Counted from the first letter of the stretch, positions 46,601 through 59,239 are shown. The stretch is 64,000 nt of DNA from Cytidiella melzeri (GCA_022592445.1 JABYQR010000002.1:421896-485895); one strand, 5' to 3'. The notes: generated by a model from the sequence alone, not told the origin. Numbers and translations are program-made.

Positions 46601-47930
46601 TGACGGTAGAGCACCAAAGGCAAGCAATGACGAAATAGGTATTGACGGAGCTGGTATCCTGTTGTTCGTAACTTGTACAACCGGTTCCGAAATTTGTGGT
46701 GAGACAGAAGCGACCGGTGATTCCACAACCGTTGGTAGAGGCAACCTTCTGCTATCCCTGCTCGGTATTGAGGGCGCAGGTATCGGCCTGGAACCTTGAT
46801 GATGCAAGCCTATGTCCCATAGTGCATCGAGTTCGTCCACGACATCCAGAGCTTCCCCCCACTGTCCAGCATCCACCAATCCTCGAGCCACGCCTATCAT
46901 CTCCACCACATTTCCTAGCGCACCAACAGCATTTCGGACCTTTCGTAGGTTTCGCATCCGTCCTTCAGCTCTGATCACCTCTAGGCCCTTCACCGCACTC
47001 TTCTCATCTACCTCCTTCAGCAACCCTCTCAACTGCTGTATCCTGCTCAAACACTGCTCACTCTCTGTTTGCAAGTCTTGCAGATTCGACAACGCCGCAA
47101 AGAACGAGGTCGACCGGATAGAAATCTCGCGTACGAGGTGCTGCTCTATCGTGTCCGCGTAGCCGCACATCTTGTCGATGAGAGGTTGGGCGTACGTGAA
47201 TGACTCCGGGTCGTCGAGCATGAATCCTTCGTGCTGGTCGCTGAACTCTGTCACAACGTTGAATGTGCGCGGGTCACCCAGGTTGAAGTGCTTCTCAAAA
47301 TAGACTTCTGGTACAGTCTCCAGAGGAGGCAAAGGCTTTCCTGGAGGAGGACGCGGTGTCCTTGGTGTCGTGGGCTTCCCAGCCGGACTCGAGGGCCGTT
47401 CATCTGGGCTGGTGATTTGTGCAACACCTTCGCGGCCCTCCTGAGCGTTCCTCTCAAAACGCTCCCACTCGGATGCCACTGAACGAAGGTATGGGTCAAA
47501 GTCTTTTCGCTTGACACGCGGAAGGTCTGCAGGGGGTACTGAGGGGAGGGCGGAATGCGCTTTCGGCGGGGCAGACTTCTTGTGAGGGCTGTTTACCACG
47601 GTCGAGATGGCTTTGCGACACAAAGCTGGTAAGCAGACATGATGTGGGTATGGTGCGCTACTCACCGTGAAAGCCATGTACCGAGCTACTCCATTCCGGC
47701 GGGTACGATCCTGGCTGGGGGGTTGCAGGACCGCCCGAGAGCACATCGTACGGTCCCTGTCCAGCAAAGTAGTCACCGCGCCCCTCTGTTGTATCTGAGA
47801 CACTTCCGGGGCCTGATTTCCTCTGTGCAGCATCCCATGTGAACCGGTATGGACGCGTAGGTTTCGCGACTTGTGGTAGTTCACCGACCGGAGAAGTTGG
47901 TCTAGAGGACGTCGAGGCGTAATCTGACAT
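43670..47930 (-). CDS. VPS54: VPS54, GARP tethering complex subunit
   Basis: Vps54 is a subunit of the GARP complex, which tethers endosome-derived vesicles at the trans-Golgi network. The start is MSDYASTSSRPTSPVGELPQ (ATG at 47928-47930), with a disordered N-terminus (PPEWSSSVHGFHGE), then ISTVVNSPHKKSAPPK and LPRVKRKDFDPYLRSV. The conserved core is PEVYFEKHFNLGDPRTFNVV, followed by QPLIDKMCGYADTIEQHLVR and EISIRSTSFFAALSNLQDLQ, which are helical bundle segments of the CATCHR fold. Later exons give NLPTLVTETMSRVIELLKAF, CQVVLGAGAMRSAGLKNITA and LASQSLSIMISLIPYVRETF. The C-terminus is a disordered Pro/Ser-rich tail ending RTNGSMVES. A broken copy of the middle part lies at 59240-61830. Confidence 0.92.
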
Positions 47931-48379
47931 GTATTATAGCAAGAGTTGGCCACTCTATTCTCATGACCTGTGGAAGATATAGTCCCTCCAGCAGCGTTGT
48001 GAGTGGTTTCAGAAGGTGTAATGTAAGCAGTGAATGGATGTGACCGTCTGTACAATAATAGCCGCTCACGTTTCTAACTGACTGCGCGAACCTTTTTACT
48101 GTAGTTTTGGCTGCAGGGCGATGGCCATGTTTCGAACATATATGACCACGGCAAATGAGACCACACCCCCTACTCTGAAACCAGGACAGGACACAGTCAA
48201 TGCCGAGGTTCGGACCTGGGTTTCGGGAACGTCACTTCATAACCAGATCCAGTAAATGATGTTACTTATAGCCCAGTGTATCAAGCCTTACGTATGGCAA
48301 CTCTTTCTCAGAAAATGCACTGTCACCAAAGTGTGTCTACACTATACACGTGTGCCCCACCGTTCACAGTCAGACATCC

Positions 48380-49560
48380 CTCACTGTAAGCTGCCACCAG
48401 CATTTCTCAACTCAACAAATATCCCCGCGGAGACGTGTTCAAGTCCACTGTAAAGCTGAATCGTGCCGTTCAAAGGCGGAATGGTAGCGACGAATAGCGG
48501 GATACGCAGCTTGTGAATCGTGGCGGCGATCTCTTATGGGCCTGAATAATACCGCAGCTGATAGTCCAGTGAGCAGTAGGGTCTGTGGCCGCGTCCCAAC
48601 TTGAATGCGGTTGACGCCAAGAATGTCATAGCGTAGCGGGTACTAGGCCACGAGATGATGCATATGTCGTGCTCAATGTGACTAGGTGCTGCAGGTTCCA
48701 GTATATCAGCAGTCTGATTGAAGACCGCGATGTTAAGTTGAGTGACAGGCTCCTGTTGCATATGGCGCAACACATGATCAGGCCAGCTATGAAAGAACAG
48801 CGGTAGCATAAGTCAGTCCGGGTAGGGGCATGTGAGCCGCACCGGTTGTTGCCATCAATGTCATTGCGTCAACCGTCTGTGATGCTGTCTCCAATAAGAC
48901 CGAGAGACGCAGTGGTCAGAGGTGACCAAACCTCGACAAATCTGCGGAACAGTGTCAGAGCTCGGAGGTTAACAATTCATTAGCATACTTTACTTACTAA
49001 CGGGCTGCACTTTGGAATTACAACGGTAATTTTTGGTCGTGCTGATCACATTCTCGGCTGCGAACACATCTATCCGGATGTGAAGTAACCATGGAACTTG
49101 TCTGTCTTGTAGTGAGATGCATTGTCGCAATGATCATGGACTGCGGCTAGACTGGGAAATCGGACAGAGTCAGGAAGTGTCAACGCTCCGTTCGGAATGC
49201 TGATGGACGCGTTTCGACCGAAAGTGACAATCTGGAAAGTCTTGGGCTGGATACCCGCTGCAGCATTGAGCGGCAGTGTGACAGTGACTGGCAGCGCGAT
49301 GACACCGAAAGAGGTGGGGAAGTAAAGCCTGATTTGCGGTCTGCCAATAAACATATACAATGACTGGTGACTTGTGGCTTTTTCAAACACTCCTTTTGTG
49401 TCGTTTTGAACAGCGAGTCAAAGCCAGCTTGCATTGCCAGTGAACTGAAACGGACATACAGGTGCATAGGCAGTTTCCATCCAGAGGTTCACACCATGTC
49501 CATCTGACCGCTATCCCAGTAATCACAGACCGCGGCGGCAGTGTGTGCGGAGAGCACAGG
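48380..49560 (-). pseudogene. SGNH/GDSL-type hydrolase pseudogene
   Basis: Pieces of a secreted fungal SGNH hydrolase are in order but in different frames. Segments: GNASWL, a TGA in frame, then NDTKGVFEKATS and QIRLYFPTSFGVIALPVTVT; IQPKTFQIVTFGRNASISIP with NGALTLPDSV; then SWPDHVLRHMQQEPVTQLNI and FNQTADILEP; and finally IAATIHKLRIPLFVATIPPL. The order and spacing match family members, but stops and frame changes break it, and the catalytic GDS region was not found. It is most simply a pseudogene. Confidence 0.6.
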
Positions 49561-49689
49561 TGGAGCAGGTTGCACGACCAACGCTCAGAACCCCGCCAGC
49601 CGGCCCTTTTTCCAGTGGCCAGCCCACTTCGCGTTCTTGGGTATGTCGGGGTCATGGGCGCTTTCGCGCCATCTGTGCCACTCTCGTTA

Positions 49690-50480
49690 AGTTATGTGCG
49701 CACTGTTTCATTGCGGTCTAGCTGGAGGAAGCGCTTTGACACTGCTCGTGGACGTAGCGGCCGAGGGCCGAAAGTAGTGACGCCAAGAGCACGCAAAGTG
49801 TCGACAATAGTAAGATGAAGGCCAACCACAGTGCAAGGACGGCGCTGGGTGGGGGGCAACTGTTGCAGACGAACAAGCCTTGCTCAGTGGTAGCACGGGG
49901 ATGGCCGCTAGAGGTCAAGTATCTGCTTGGGGAAGCGGTTCAAAAATCACTGTCGTTAGACACCATATCACAAGCAGCTCACCTCCGCTCGAGAGACACG
50001 CATAACCAGCGGTGATCTACTTGTCAGCTGCTCTTCGTGTGAAACAATATCGACCAACTCAAAGACTGAGGCGGTGTGTCGACCTTAGCTACACCCTCAC
50101 GAGCCTGGGGTAAAGGAACCGCTTGTGCATCAACATATGCTGATATATCGCGGTAGTATTGATGACTGTTTCAAGCTTCAGTCGAGAGATTAAGCACAGG
50201 ACGAAGGACGAACTGGGGCTTGCGTACCTCTGAGACACAGAGAGGTCGATCGAGATAACACATGCGTAGGACTGTATCAGAGACCACTATAATGTTCCAA
50301 ACTTGATCATACCTGGCACCAGTGGTCTGCACGACAGATGTCAAACGGTGTACTCATACGAGAGCATACTTGGTCGCCAGTCACGAGGACGTTGATAATA
50401 TCTGTGCCAGTCGGTGTTGAGGTTGCAGAGCTACTGGAAATCATATTGTCCATAATACGCAGCCACAGTGCATACACAGA
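49690..50480 (-). pseudogene. Possible decayed membrane-protein gene
   Basis: An ATG at about 50453 opens MDNMISSSSATSTPTGTDII and reaches a GTATGC site. Further down a strong hydrophobic helix ALWLAFILLLSTLCVLLASL followed by ALGRYVHEQC resembles the last helix pair of fungal DUF6535-type membrane proteins. Stops interrupt the frames between. The family link is a weak guess. Confidence 0.25.
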
Positions 50481-50790
50481 TGAAGGACTTACTGTAAAAT
50501 ATTGGTGAGCGAAAAGTACAACTTGCTAGTAACATCGTCACACTGTTACTGTCACGCCACGACAGGCGGCTGTCTCATTGTCTCGGATGTCACATATCTC
50601 GTTTCCATCACGGAGGTCAGCCTTTCTTCACCGACTTTCATCTCCCCAACACCGTCGTGTCTGCCGTCGACGAGCTCGACATTCTCGTTGTTCTCTTCAT
50701 TCACCATTCACGTTCTTTTCAACCTCTGCTCGCAAGCACCCACTTGACCTCAACTCTCCTACCTAAATTACGCCTCTCAAATTAACCATC

Positions 50791-51954
50791 ATGTCAGCAG
50801 GCCATTCGCAACCTCCCCTCCTCCATCGCCATCACAAGCGTGCCTCTCCAGCACGTCTACCCGCGCGGGACCTTGTCAGCGAGATCGGTGACATCTTCGG
50901 TGCGAACGCGGATGACAAGGCCAAAGCAGAAAATTTGGTCACCAGTCTGCGGACGATTGTGCAGACGTTTGCATTGCCTCAGACAACGCTGCTGAACACG
51001 GAGGTTATCCCTGTCGTTGTGGAGGCCCAGCCAACCCCCACCACAGCTACCAGCTCTCCTGTCATTACACCAACAGTCGCAGCTGTACCATCCACTTCGT
51101 CAAGCACGAGTGCCTCCTCCTCCTCTACAAGCGCAAGCTCTTCTAGTGCACAGTCTTCCTCCTCGGTGCTGAGCAGCTCTTCGAGCGCAGTCACTTCGCG
51201 CACTAGCTTGGCTTCTCCTGTCACTACCTCCGCTGCTCCAGTTGTCAGCCATACATCCATCTCATCGTCCCTGTCAGCATCTTCTTCTCCAAGCCCCACT
51301 GCAGCAGACTCTTCGGCCGCGTCGACTGCGAGTCATAGCGGCCTTTCTGGCGGTGCTATCGGTGCAATTGTAGTTGTTGCCGTTCTCGGTGTCATTGCCA
51401 TCTCCATATTCGTTGTCCGCAAAACTCTTCTTCGCAAACGCCAGAACAGGCGCATCACATGGAACGCAGGTGCATTCCCGCAGCTTGAACAGGAGTCGAA
51501 AATATTCCACGAGAAGCGGAATGAAGGTCCTCTGCCTCATGTTCCCGAGAAGCAGTTCGTTCCCCCGGTCGTGGTGCTTCCCCCGCCGCCAATGTCTTAC
51601 AACAACGTCGTCTCCCCCATGCTTCAGCCAGCTTTGGGCGGCCCTGCTGTTGCACTCACCCCTGCAGGCACGAACGTCGCCATCGTCAGATGCACTTTCG
51701 TTCCCAACCTACCCGATGAATTATCTATCACCGCCGGCCAAACCATCAGACTTCTGAATGAGTACGATGATGGATGGGTTTTGTGCGCGAATGACCGCGG
51801 AGAGCAAGGTGTTGTACCGTTGGAATGCTTGGAGAAAACGGCAGTCCCCAGACCAAGCCCTGCAGGGTATCTGGGTCAAGGCACTGGGGACTGGAGGATG
51901 TCGAGGCGTGCGAGCAGCTTGAACGGGGCAGTCGCTGGCATTCCGCGATATTAA
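50791..51954 (+). CDS. Single-pass serine-rich protein with cytoplasmic SH3 domain
   Basis: One exon of 387 residues. The N-terminal part (LLHRHHKRASPARLPARDLV) has no clear signal peptide. A Ser/Thr-rich stretch of about 110 residues (SSSTSASSSSTSASSSS) is probably O-glycosylated and outside the cell. The helix AIGAIVVVAVLGVIAISIFV is followed by VRKTLLRKRQNRR as a stop-transfer. The cytoplasmic part has PPVVVLPPPPMSY and an SH3 domain (VRCTFVPNLPDELSITAGQT, then DDGWVLCANDRGEQGVVPLE). The layout recalls fungal sensors and fusion proteins such as Sho1 or Fus1. It may link the cell surface to signalling partners; this is inference. Confidence 0.85.
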   Translation: MSAGHSQPPLLHRHHKRASPARLPARDLVSEIGDIFGANADDKAKAENLVTSLRTIVQTFALPQTTLLNTEVIPVVVEAQPTPTTATSSPVITPTVAAVPSTSSSTSASSSSTSASSSSAQSSSSVLSSSSSAVTSRTSLASPVTTSAAPVVSHTSISSSLSASSSPSPTAADSSAASTASHSGLSGGAIGAIVVVAVLGVIAISIFVVRKTLLRKRQNRRITWNAGAFPQLEQESKIFHEKRNEGPLPHVPEKQFVPPVVVLPPPPMSYNNVVSPMLQPALGGPAVALTPAGTNVAIVRCTFVPNLPDELSITAGQTIRLLNEYDDGWVLCANDRGEQGVVPLECLEKTAVPRPSPAGYLGQGTGDWRMSRRASSLNGAVAGIPRY

Positions 51955-53867
51955 ATGATGCTCTACGAGTTCGCGTATGTAACTTATCTTCTATGTTACT
52001 TGTAGTGTGTTCACCCAACGACGCAGGCTCTGTACAGGTCCCAGCCAGGCCTACCACCCCACAATCCGTCGTTGCCAAGTTGAAAGTCTGCCGCCTCCGT
52101 CGCTCTGTACAGCGTGCATCATTTTGTCGTTCCCGCTGTATCAGAATATTATACCCTTTCACTGTTTTATATTTTTTATCCGTGTGTCGCCCTTTTTCCT
52201 TCCTCTTCCTCTCTCCTTTCCCTCTCCTGCACAACTGCGCTACTGCTGCTTACCCTCTATCCGATTTTCAGATGGGTCCAATGTGTGTTGTACGCTAGCT
52301 CAGAATTATATCAGCATCTAAAATGTTGTCTTCAGCGGTCTGTTCGACATTGAATGTCGTCGAATGTACATAGGAAATTAGTGGTGCCGATACTGGGTTT
52401 CGGTATTTCATGGGGTTACATCTTCTCGCATACAACACTACGCTCACGCTTGAAACGTTTAGTGGCGACAAGTTGCAGCGGAATTTGCATGGAAGTTACT
52501 TCACGCAGTAAGCCAAAAATGCGCAATCACTCCCCTCAAGTACGCCGGTATCCCGTATACTCACGTTTCACTTACGAGTTGCGCAGAAGGGCTGGTATAC
52601 ATACCATACACCGCCACAGAAAAACCGGCACATGCAGTATTCTGCTTCTGGCTACTTGCGCTCATGAAGCACTACATGCACCCCATTCATGGCTAGTTTC
52701 TAGGTTGGCAACGCGCCGAGTTCTGGTCGCGGAGGAAAACGATGCTGCAGCCAGGGGTCTGACAGGTTTGCCTTGAAGCCGCTATGATCAAAGTCGAGGA
52801 CAACTGCCGTCAAGATCTGCCAGCTTTCCAGATCATGTCACCGCTACCGCTTTCCGCGTAAGTCTCTTCCTTGTTTCCTCATTGCCCCCACCGATTTTTT
52901 TGAATGCAGTGTAGTGTCATCGATGTTGTTAAGAACGCAACCTCTCGTGATTCGGAGATGGGTCGGGCAAAGGCCAACGACTTGCTAGATTTCTTCTTGG
53001 CGAAACATGGCGACGCATCATCTAGTTCACGGCTGCGTCCTCTGATGAATGCCACACACTGGAGAGCGCGGATTGTCATACGGCAACATACCTATGAGCG
53101 GCGAAGGACACATTGCACATGTCGGTGTGTTCGATCTTCCCTCTGTTTTGGCTCATAAGTCCTGGTAAGTCAACGTTTCTGGACCAGTCACATTTGCTGA
53201 GATTCTCTTTGAACTGGGGTGTCAGCTTCCAGTCGAGCTCGTCTAAGCTGGCGCACGAGATGATGGTCCTCACCGGCGGCCGCTACTCACAGGGCTGCCT
53301 ATCAGCCGTTCAAGCAGCTTACCGTCAAGGTGTTCCTTCGATTCGCTCATATGCCGATCAAGATTCAACTGGTCAGCACTGCCCCATCGATTCTTGACAA
53401 CGAGCTTAGCCTTTCTCAAAGGAAAGCCTCCAATGGAGAGACTTCGAGACCGGCTTGCGAGAGAGATCATGGGCCACAGGCAGCCGGTTGGATGATGTCG
53501 ATTGTGACGCACATGGCGCTCACGAATATGTGCGAACTAGGGCATAGGACGAGTCCCAAGGGATAAATTCTACCAGTATGTCGATTCATTGTACTCCTAC
53601 TAGTAGCTAATGTGATTTTTCTCTTTAGTTACAGAACGGGACGAAAAATTGGCTGCAGGACTCTTCGATCTGACCAGACTGACATTTATCCTGCGCAGGT
53701 ATTCTGAAGAAGCAGATCCACCAAAATCCCACGCAACCGCATCTCTCCTCAACCTAATACCAATGTTCGACCATTGCGTTTGGTCAACTCGTATTCCATT
53801 GAAGTCGTGGGTATCCTCCTGGGCCGGGCTCAGCAAGACATTCACAATGGAGGAAATATACTTACCG
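51955..53867. repeat. Diverged repeat block A and gene-free stretch
   Basis: From about 52130 to 53110 this sequence recurs, diverged, at 62540-63490 in the same orientation. Shared landmarks: a C/T-rich tract, CTACTGCTGCT.ACCTCTATCCGA, CAGCGGTCTGT, CCGATACTG.GTTTCGGTA, CAACGACTTGCT-like and GTCATACGGCAACA. Short frames (for example KANDLLDFFLAKHGD and MMVLTGGRYSQGCLSAVQ) look like remains of coding sequence, but no family was recognised. From 53110 to 53867 no gene is supported. Confidence 0.6.
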
Positions 53868-56800
53868 CTAAACCTTCCCAACGCCACTTGCCCATGTCCC
53901 GCTGCGCCACCCATCCTCCTTGAAGTTAGAAATGTCGACTCGCGTTGAAAACGAGGTCCTCAAAACATCGATTTCAGCAGCATCCCGAAGTAGAGAAACG
54001 CGGAGATCGGGAGGTATCCATAACAGCAATCGGCCCTGCTCGTCCACCAGCCAGCCGTCTTCTTTCAACGTTGGCACAGGCGACATGATCTCTGCTGCGT
54101 CCCAAATCCTGACGGTCCCGTCAATTGACGAAGACACAATGAGAGAACCGTCGGATGAGAACTGAGCCGAGCCCACATCTTGCATGTGACCACGGTGAAC
54201 CTTCAATAGATTCATGCCATTTGTTGTGTCCCATACTTTGATCGTGGTGTCCAGGCTCGTTGATAGTAGACGTGTGCAATCTGCTGAAAATGCGACAGAG
54301 GAGATGTGTGATGTACAGTGCGCGTTTGGCAAGTCAAAGAGAACATCTCCCATATATGTGTCCCAGACTCTGAGCTGATTGCCGATGCCTGTGGCGACTC
54401 TACTGTAATCCGAGGAAAGTGTGACTTGATAAATCATGGGATCAAGGCATCCTCTCAAAGTTTGGACTGCTAATCCTGTCATGCAATCCAACACTCGAAT
54501 CTTTCCGTCCTCGCAAGCAACAGCCAGCTTCGATCCATCTGGAGAGTAGGCAGCAGATACGATTCTTTCCATTGCTGGCCTGAGTGTGGCTGTTAAGTTG
54601 CCGGTTCCTGAGTGGTAGATCTGTACACTTTCTCCTGTGACCACTGCCAGATCCGGTGAGATCGGAGAGAATTTGGCAAAACCGCCCAAGTGATGTGTGT
54701 CAATATTGCGAGGATTTGTCTTTGTCGAGGGTTCAGAGTTTATGCTCCAAAGAAGAACTGTGTCATATGAAGTAGTCACAACTTTTGCTTCATCTGGTGA
54801 TATGGTTACTGAGAGGATCAGAACTGTGTGCCTGCCGTCAAGTTGCAGAACTTTCCAGGTACCGTCTATATCCATTTGCCACATTGTTACACTGCCATCA
54901 TATCCTCCTGCCACAATCAGGGTGTTGGAGGAGGAAATGGTAGCTACACGCAGCGGGAAATTCGTGGCAGCAGGATTTGTGATTAATTCCCTGCATGAGT
55001 TGGCAGGAAGTGCAAGGGCATCATATATGCAAGCCTGGCCGCTGGCAATACAGGAGATATGTTGTCCATCGCAGGACCAAATGGCGTCCCAAATAGTCAC
55101 ATTTTCCATGACAGGCTCGACTAATACTACTCCTCTTTTTATATCCCAAACTCGCATTGTTTGATCTCCTGAGCTAGACAGAAGATAGCCTGTAGTTGGT
55201 GATATATGCAGGGAATGTATTGAGGAGGTATGTCCAGATAGAGTCTGTAGCACAGACAAGGTAGCAGCTTCATAAATATAGATCTGGCCATTGTCAGATC
55301 CACAAAGAAGCTGTTCACCATCTGGAGTAAAGATAACTTTTGAATAGCTTTTGCCATCTATGCAATTGAATTCCTTTGTCTGACCATCTGTGAAATTCCA
55401 AGTGTGAAGGCTACCCTGTACTGTAGCTGAGGCAAGCCACTGATTGTTGGGGCCAGGACAGAAGGCCACAGAGGTAAAAGTGTCTTGAGTCCGGAATGGT
55501 TGAACCACAGCTGTCTTCTCATTGAGGCCCCAAACTTGTATCCCACTGCAAGCTGACCCAAACGCAACAGAAGCATTGTCCAATGATATTGCCAAACAAT
55601 GCACACGCTGGCCATTACTGCACAGAATCTCCTCACTATCTCCATTCATATCCCACACCTTTATTGAGCCATCTCCTGACCCAGAGACCAGCTTCTTTCC
55701 ATCATGGGTAAATGCCATTGCAGAAACATGGTTATTATGCCTGGTGGAAGCTCTGGAAGTCACTTCCCCACTCTCAATGTCCCACACCTCGATTCCACCA
55801 TCATAGTATCCACAGGCCAGCTGTGTCTGATGAACAGGAGAAAATGTAGCACAGTCCACATATTCAGTGTTTAGAGTTTTCAGCCGGGGTGACTGTGTCC
55901 TGGTTCCATGATGCGTGATTGCAATACCAGATGCTGGAATTTGTGGATGGTAGTGGGCTGCAGTTATGTATTCAGGCTGCATCAGAGGAAGCATGGAAAC
56001 ATAGATGTGAGGTGTGCTTTGGCCAATTGGCACATCAAAGATGTTGAGAAGCTTCCGGGCATCCTTCAGAAAGACCAATGTTTCTGATGTGAAAGACTTG
56101 TTCAGATTAGATGAGGTCATCCAACTAGGCTAATAATAATGAACATACCGAGTTCTGCAGCCACTGGGAGACAGCAATAAATATTTTGTCTCTGCCCTTG
56201 AAATCAAGCAGGCTGAGAACTTCCACCCAGAACAAGAGCCGCTCAAGCAGAAATTCCCTCACATCCTCCAGCAACTTGCCAGCAGCTGGATCTTTGGCAT
56301 TGCAGTCACATAGGTGCCCAGCCCAATAGAATGAGGCATAGCAAAGACCAGGTGGGATGATAGTGGAAAGCTTCAACTCCAGTCCACTGACAGCCTTATT
56401 GGGTGCACAGGATGAATCCAGCCCAGCAATGTTGAACCGAAGGGATTTTTTCATCATTGCAAAGCATTGATGAGTGAGAGAGTAGTGGTGAGGACTGGCA
56501 TCAATGAACCACGGGAAGTGCTTGTGTTTAGGATCCAGAAAGTAATCGAAGATAGTGGTATGCCAGAAGTATACAGGCTTTCCTGGTTCCTGGCTGACAA
56601 GTGGGCGGAGCGCTTCTAGTACGGCACATGAACTTTGCTCCTCAGAGAGGCCCAAGATGTCATCAATGGTACTGACAACCAAAGGAGCTTTGCGAAGAAG
56701 CATGAAGCCAATAATATCTTTGAACCGTTTGATCCTTGTCCCTGTCTTCCAATCAAGACCACATCTCTCCAGTACTGTTGTGTACAACTCATCGAGCGAT

Positions 56801-59049
56801 TCGAGTCTGGCCTTGCCTGAGACTAGCTCCTGTAGCATCGCGAATGAATCAACACCGCGTGTCAGCTTAGCCGCAGTTGCAGCATATATAAACATCCCCA
56901 AAGACATTTCTGTAAGCTTTCCAATGTTCTGCTCCCATTTGGCCAACCTCTGGGGGTCCTTGTATCGCCCCGACGATTCACGTAGCTCACTGTCAAGGAA
57001 TTTGCGAATATCGCGCTGCGTTTCGTCAGGGCAGCCGCCCACATTGATCGGATGAATAGATGTGCTCCAGGCTGGAGACCCGAATGTGGTATGAAGGTCC
57101 GCCTCTTCGCGCCCTGTGATGAGGAAGCGGTAGGTGGATGGAAGCCTAGTAATCTTTTCCAAAGCCCGAAGCAAAGGGACACGCGTACCCGCATCGCCGC
57201 ATTCATCCAGAGCGTCGAGAATGATCACAACTGGACCAGAGATAGAGCCACTGCAAGCCGTGAGAGGGCCTATAAGGAGGTCCTCGAATTGACGGGGGAT
57301 CGGTGTGGCCTTTGTGTCCAATCTCAGGTTTTCTAGTGCCGTAATGATGCTCTCCGCAATCCGAGAGTCGTAAAGAGCCAACTGAAAAGCGACAGTCCTA
57401 ATGACACTGTCCGGGGAGCTTTTGCCGCGCTCGAAACGAAGATAGGCTCCTTGGCGTTCCAGCCTGAGCACGTAGTCCTGGATCGACCTCGCGATAGTAG
57501 TCTTGCCCGACCCAGCCGCGCCATGAAGCCATAGTACGTTCTGCGATGATTCGGTTAGTATCCAATCAGTGATATCTCGAAGCACGGAAACGCGGGTTCC
57601 TTCCTGGCACGATCTTCGTTCCTGTGGACCGATAGAGTCAGGTTCGAGGAGTGCCTTCAATTCTGAGTACATAGTCAGTAGCGAGAAGCATGCTATGGTA
57701 CACACTTACCTAATCGATTCACCCGGCCTGCCATATGAGCGGTCACGATGGCTGCGTGGAGAGTGATACCCTGGTCGATGTAACGTCTCAACGTGTCTAG
57801 CGATTCCACGAATGCATCAATCTTGCTCTGCTGGTCTTCAAGGCAAAGCGCTCGACCTGAGCAATATCTCAGCCAGTGCTAGATAGTCTTATAGTGATTG
57901 AACATTGACATACCCACAAATCCCTTCCCAGTGTACTCTCGGATGAACAAGCAGCATTCAGTGATCTGGTCGAAAAGTTTCGCCACAGTGGAGTGTACTC
58001 CTTCGAGCTTCTTGCGAACTTGCTCGGCATCTAGCGCAAAATCAAGACAGTCGGACAGCTTCTCTGCGAGTTCCACCACCGCTTGGTCGGTTTTGAACTG
58101 CTTGTCGATCACCTTTTTTTTGTTTTCAAAATAGGTTATCATGACTCAAAGATCGATACACATCTTCTAGAAACTTACTCGATAAAGAGCGGAGGCCATC
58201 GTCCAAGCGGCGCTGACAAATGGATGGATCTAATACCTCACGCGTCAGTGTCAACGCATGACTAGCGATACTACATGCTTACCGTGGCCAAATCATCGAG
58301 AATAGGTTTGATACTGTCCAGTTTACCAAAGAGTGTCTGGACAGCGAAATACAAGTCGCCGGACTGCTGGACTGCGGCGAGCGTGGAGTCAATTGCGTCG
58401 GTAGCTGCGTGCCCAGACGGATGTGTTATTCGCGCTCCATTTTGCTCTGCGCTGCGTATCAGCTCGATGACATTGTCAGTTGCGCTCTTAACAACCAGCT
58501 GCAGATACAAAAGCGCTGTTTGTTGATTGTCGGACGACTCGAGTTGTACGGGGACTAGAAAGATTGAAGATCCGCCTACTGTTTTGCTATGGGAGAGATA
58601 CTACCCACCTTCGCCAGTCTTGCCTAACAAATCAGACATAGCCAGTTCTACGGTCCCGATGGACACGTCTCTGGACTTCTTGATCCTTGACTGGTGAATC
58701 AAACTCAACACAATGGTGCTTTTTGCGGTCGCATTTAGTCTGTTCGATAGGCATGAGACGGACTAGTAACACAGTGCATGTCAGCACGACATACAATGGC
58801 ACGGCCTCGTCCCATTTTGGTGACAAGCTCTTCTTGAGAACTTTTGTCTTTCGGGATACATTGCCAAGCGAGGCTTGCACAACTAGCCTGGCAGATCGCA
58901 TGTTTGGTTTCCAAACCACATTTTCCGCTCGTATCACTGTCATCACAGAGGCTCATGATCAGCTGCAACGTATGGCTATGTGTATGCAAGGAGGACAGAC
59001 CTTTGAGCCAAAATTGTTCGCCCAGGGCTGGAGGAATGTCGTGCTGCAT
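53868..59049 (-). CDS. NWD2: C2-NACHT-WD40 STAND protein, paralogue of NWD1
   Basis: Same order of domains as NWD1: first exon MQHDIPPALGEQFWLK (ATG at 59047-59049), a C2-like segment (VIRAENVVWKPNMRS, SLSPKWDEAVPLYV), the helical region with IREYTGKGFVG, and NACHT with Walker A LHGAAGSGKTT and Walker B VVIILDALDECGDAG. Then come 14 WD40 repeats ending EDGWRSGTWASGVGKV. Joins checked: the last NACHT exon (..WLQNS) joins SFTSETLVFLKDARK in phase, RVNRL joins ELKALLEPDSIG in phase, and the first exon can join SVMTVIRAE via a CATGAG acceptor. No stop breaks the frames, so it looks functional. The part 54.7-56.8 kb is strongly CpG-poor (separate entry). It lies head to head with a VPS54 pseudogene. 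Confidence 0.87.
54700..56780. other. CpG-depleted tract inside NWD2
   Basis: By hand count, 55201-56580 contains about 12 CpG in 1,380 bp. The matching part of NWD1 (8221-9600) has about 74, and the neighbouring NWD2 stretch 57001-57360 has about 26 in 360 bp. The reading frame stays open through the tract. The change is fairly sharp near 56.78 kb and more gradual near 54.6 kb. Confidence 0.8.
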
Positions 59050-59239
59050 AGTCGTAGCTGTAACTTGGCCGTCGTTGTCGTTGGGAGAGTGTACGATTTC
59101 CACGTTGTCGGCGTTACTTAGTGCACATCGATGTGGGGGGTGAGCGCTGAGCGCCCACCAAGGCGGAAAAACGAATTTGAACGAATTCGATCTTGTGAAC
59201 TGCCTACGAAACTCGGTGAGCAACGCGTACAGCTCGTGG

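Noticed and set aside
52000..53600. An intact transposon flanking NWD2
   Set aside because: The blocks are repeated, but I saw no transposase, reverse transcriptase, terminal inverted repeats or target-site duplications.
54700..56780. RIP-like mutation as the cause of CpG loss
   Set aside because: Classic RIP is known from ascomycetes and would leave stops. Here the frame is open and loss seems limited to CpG, so methylation decay is favoured; I did not measure dinucleotide bias by program.
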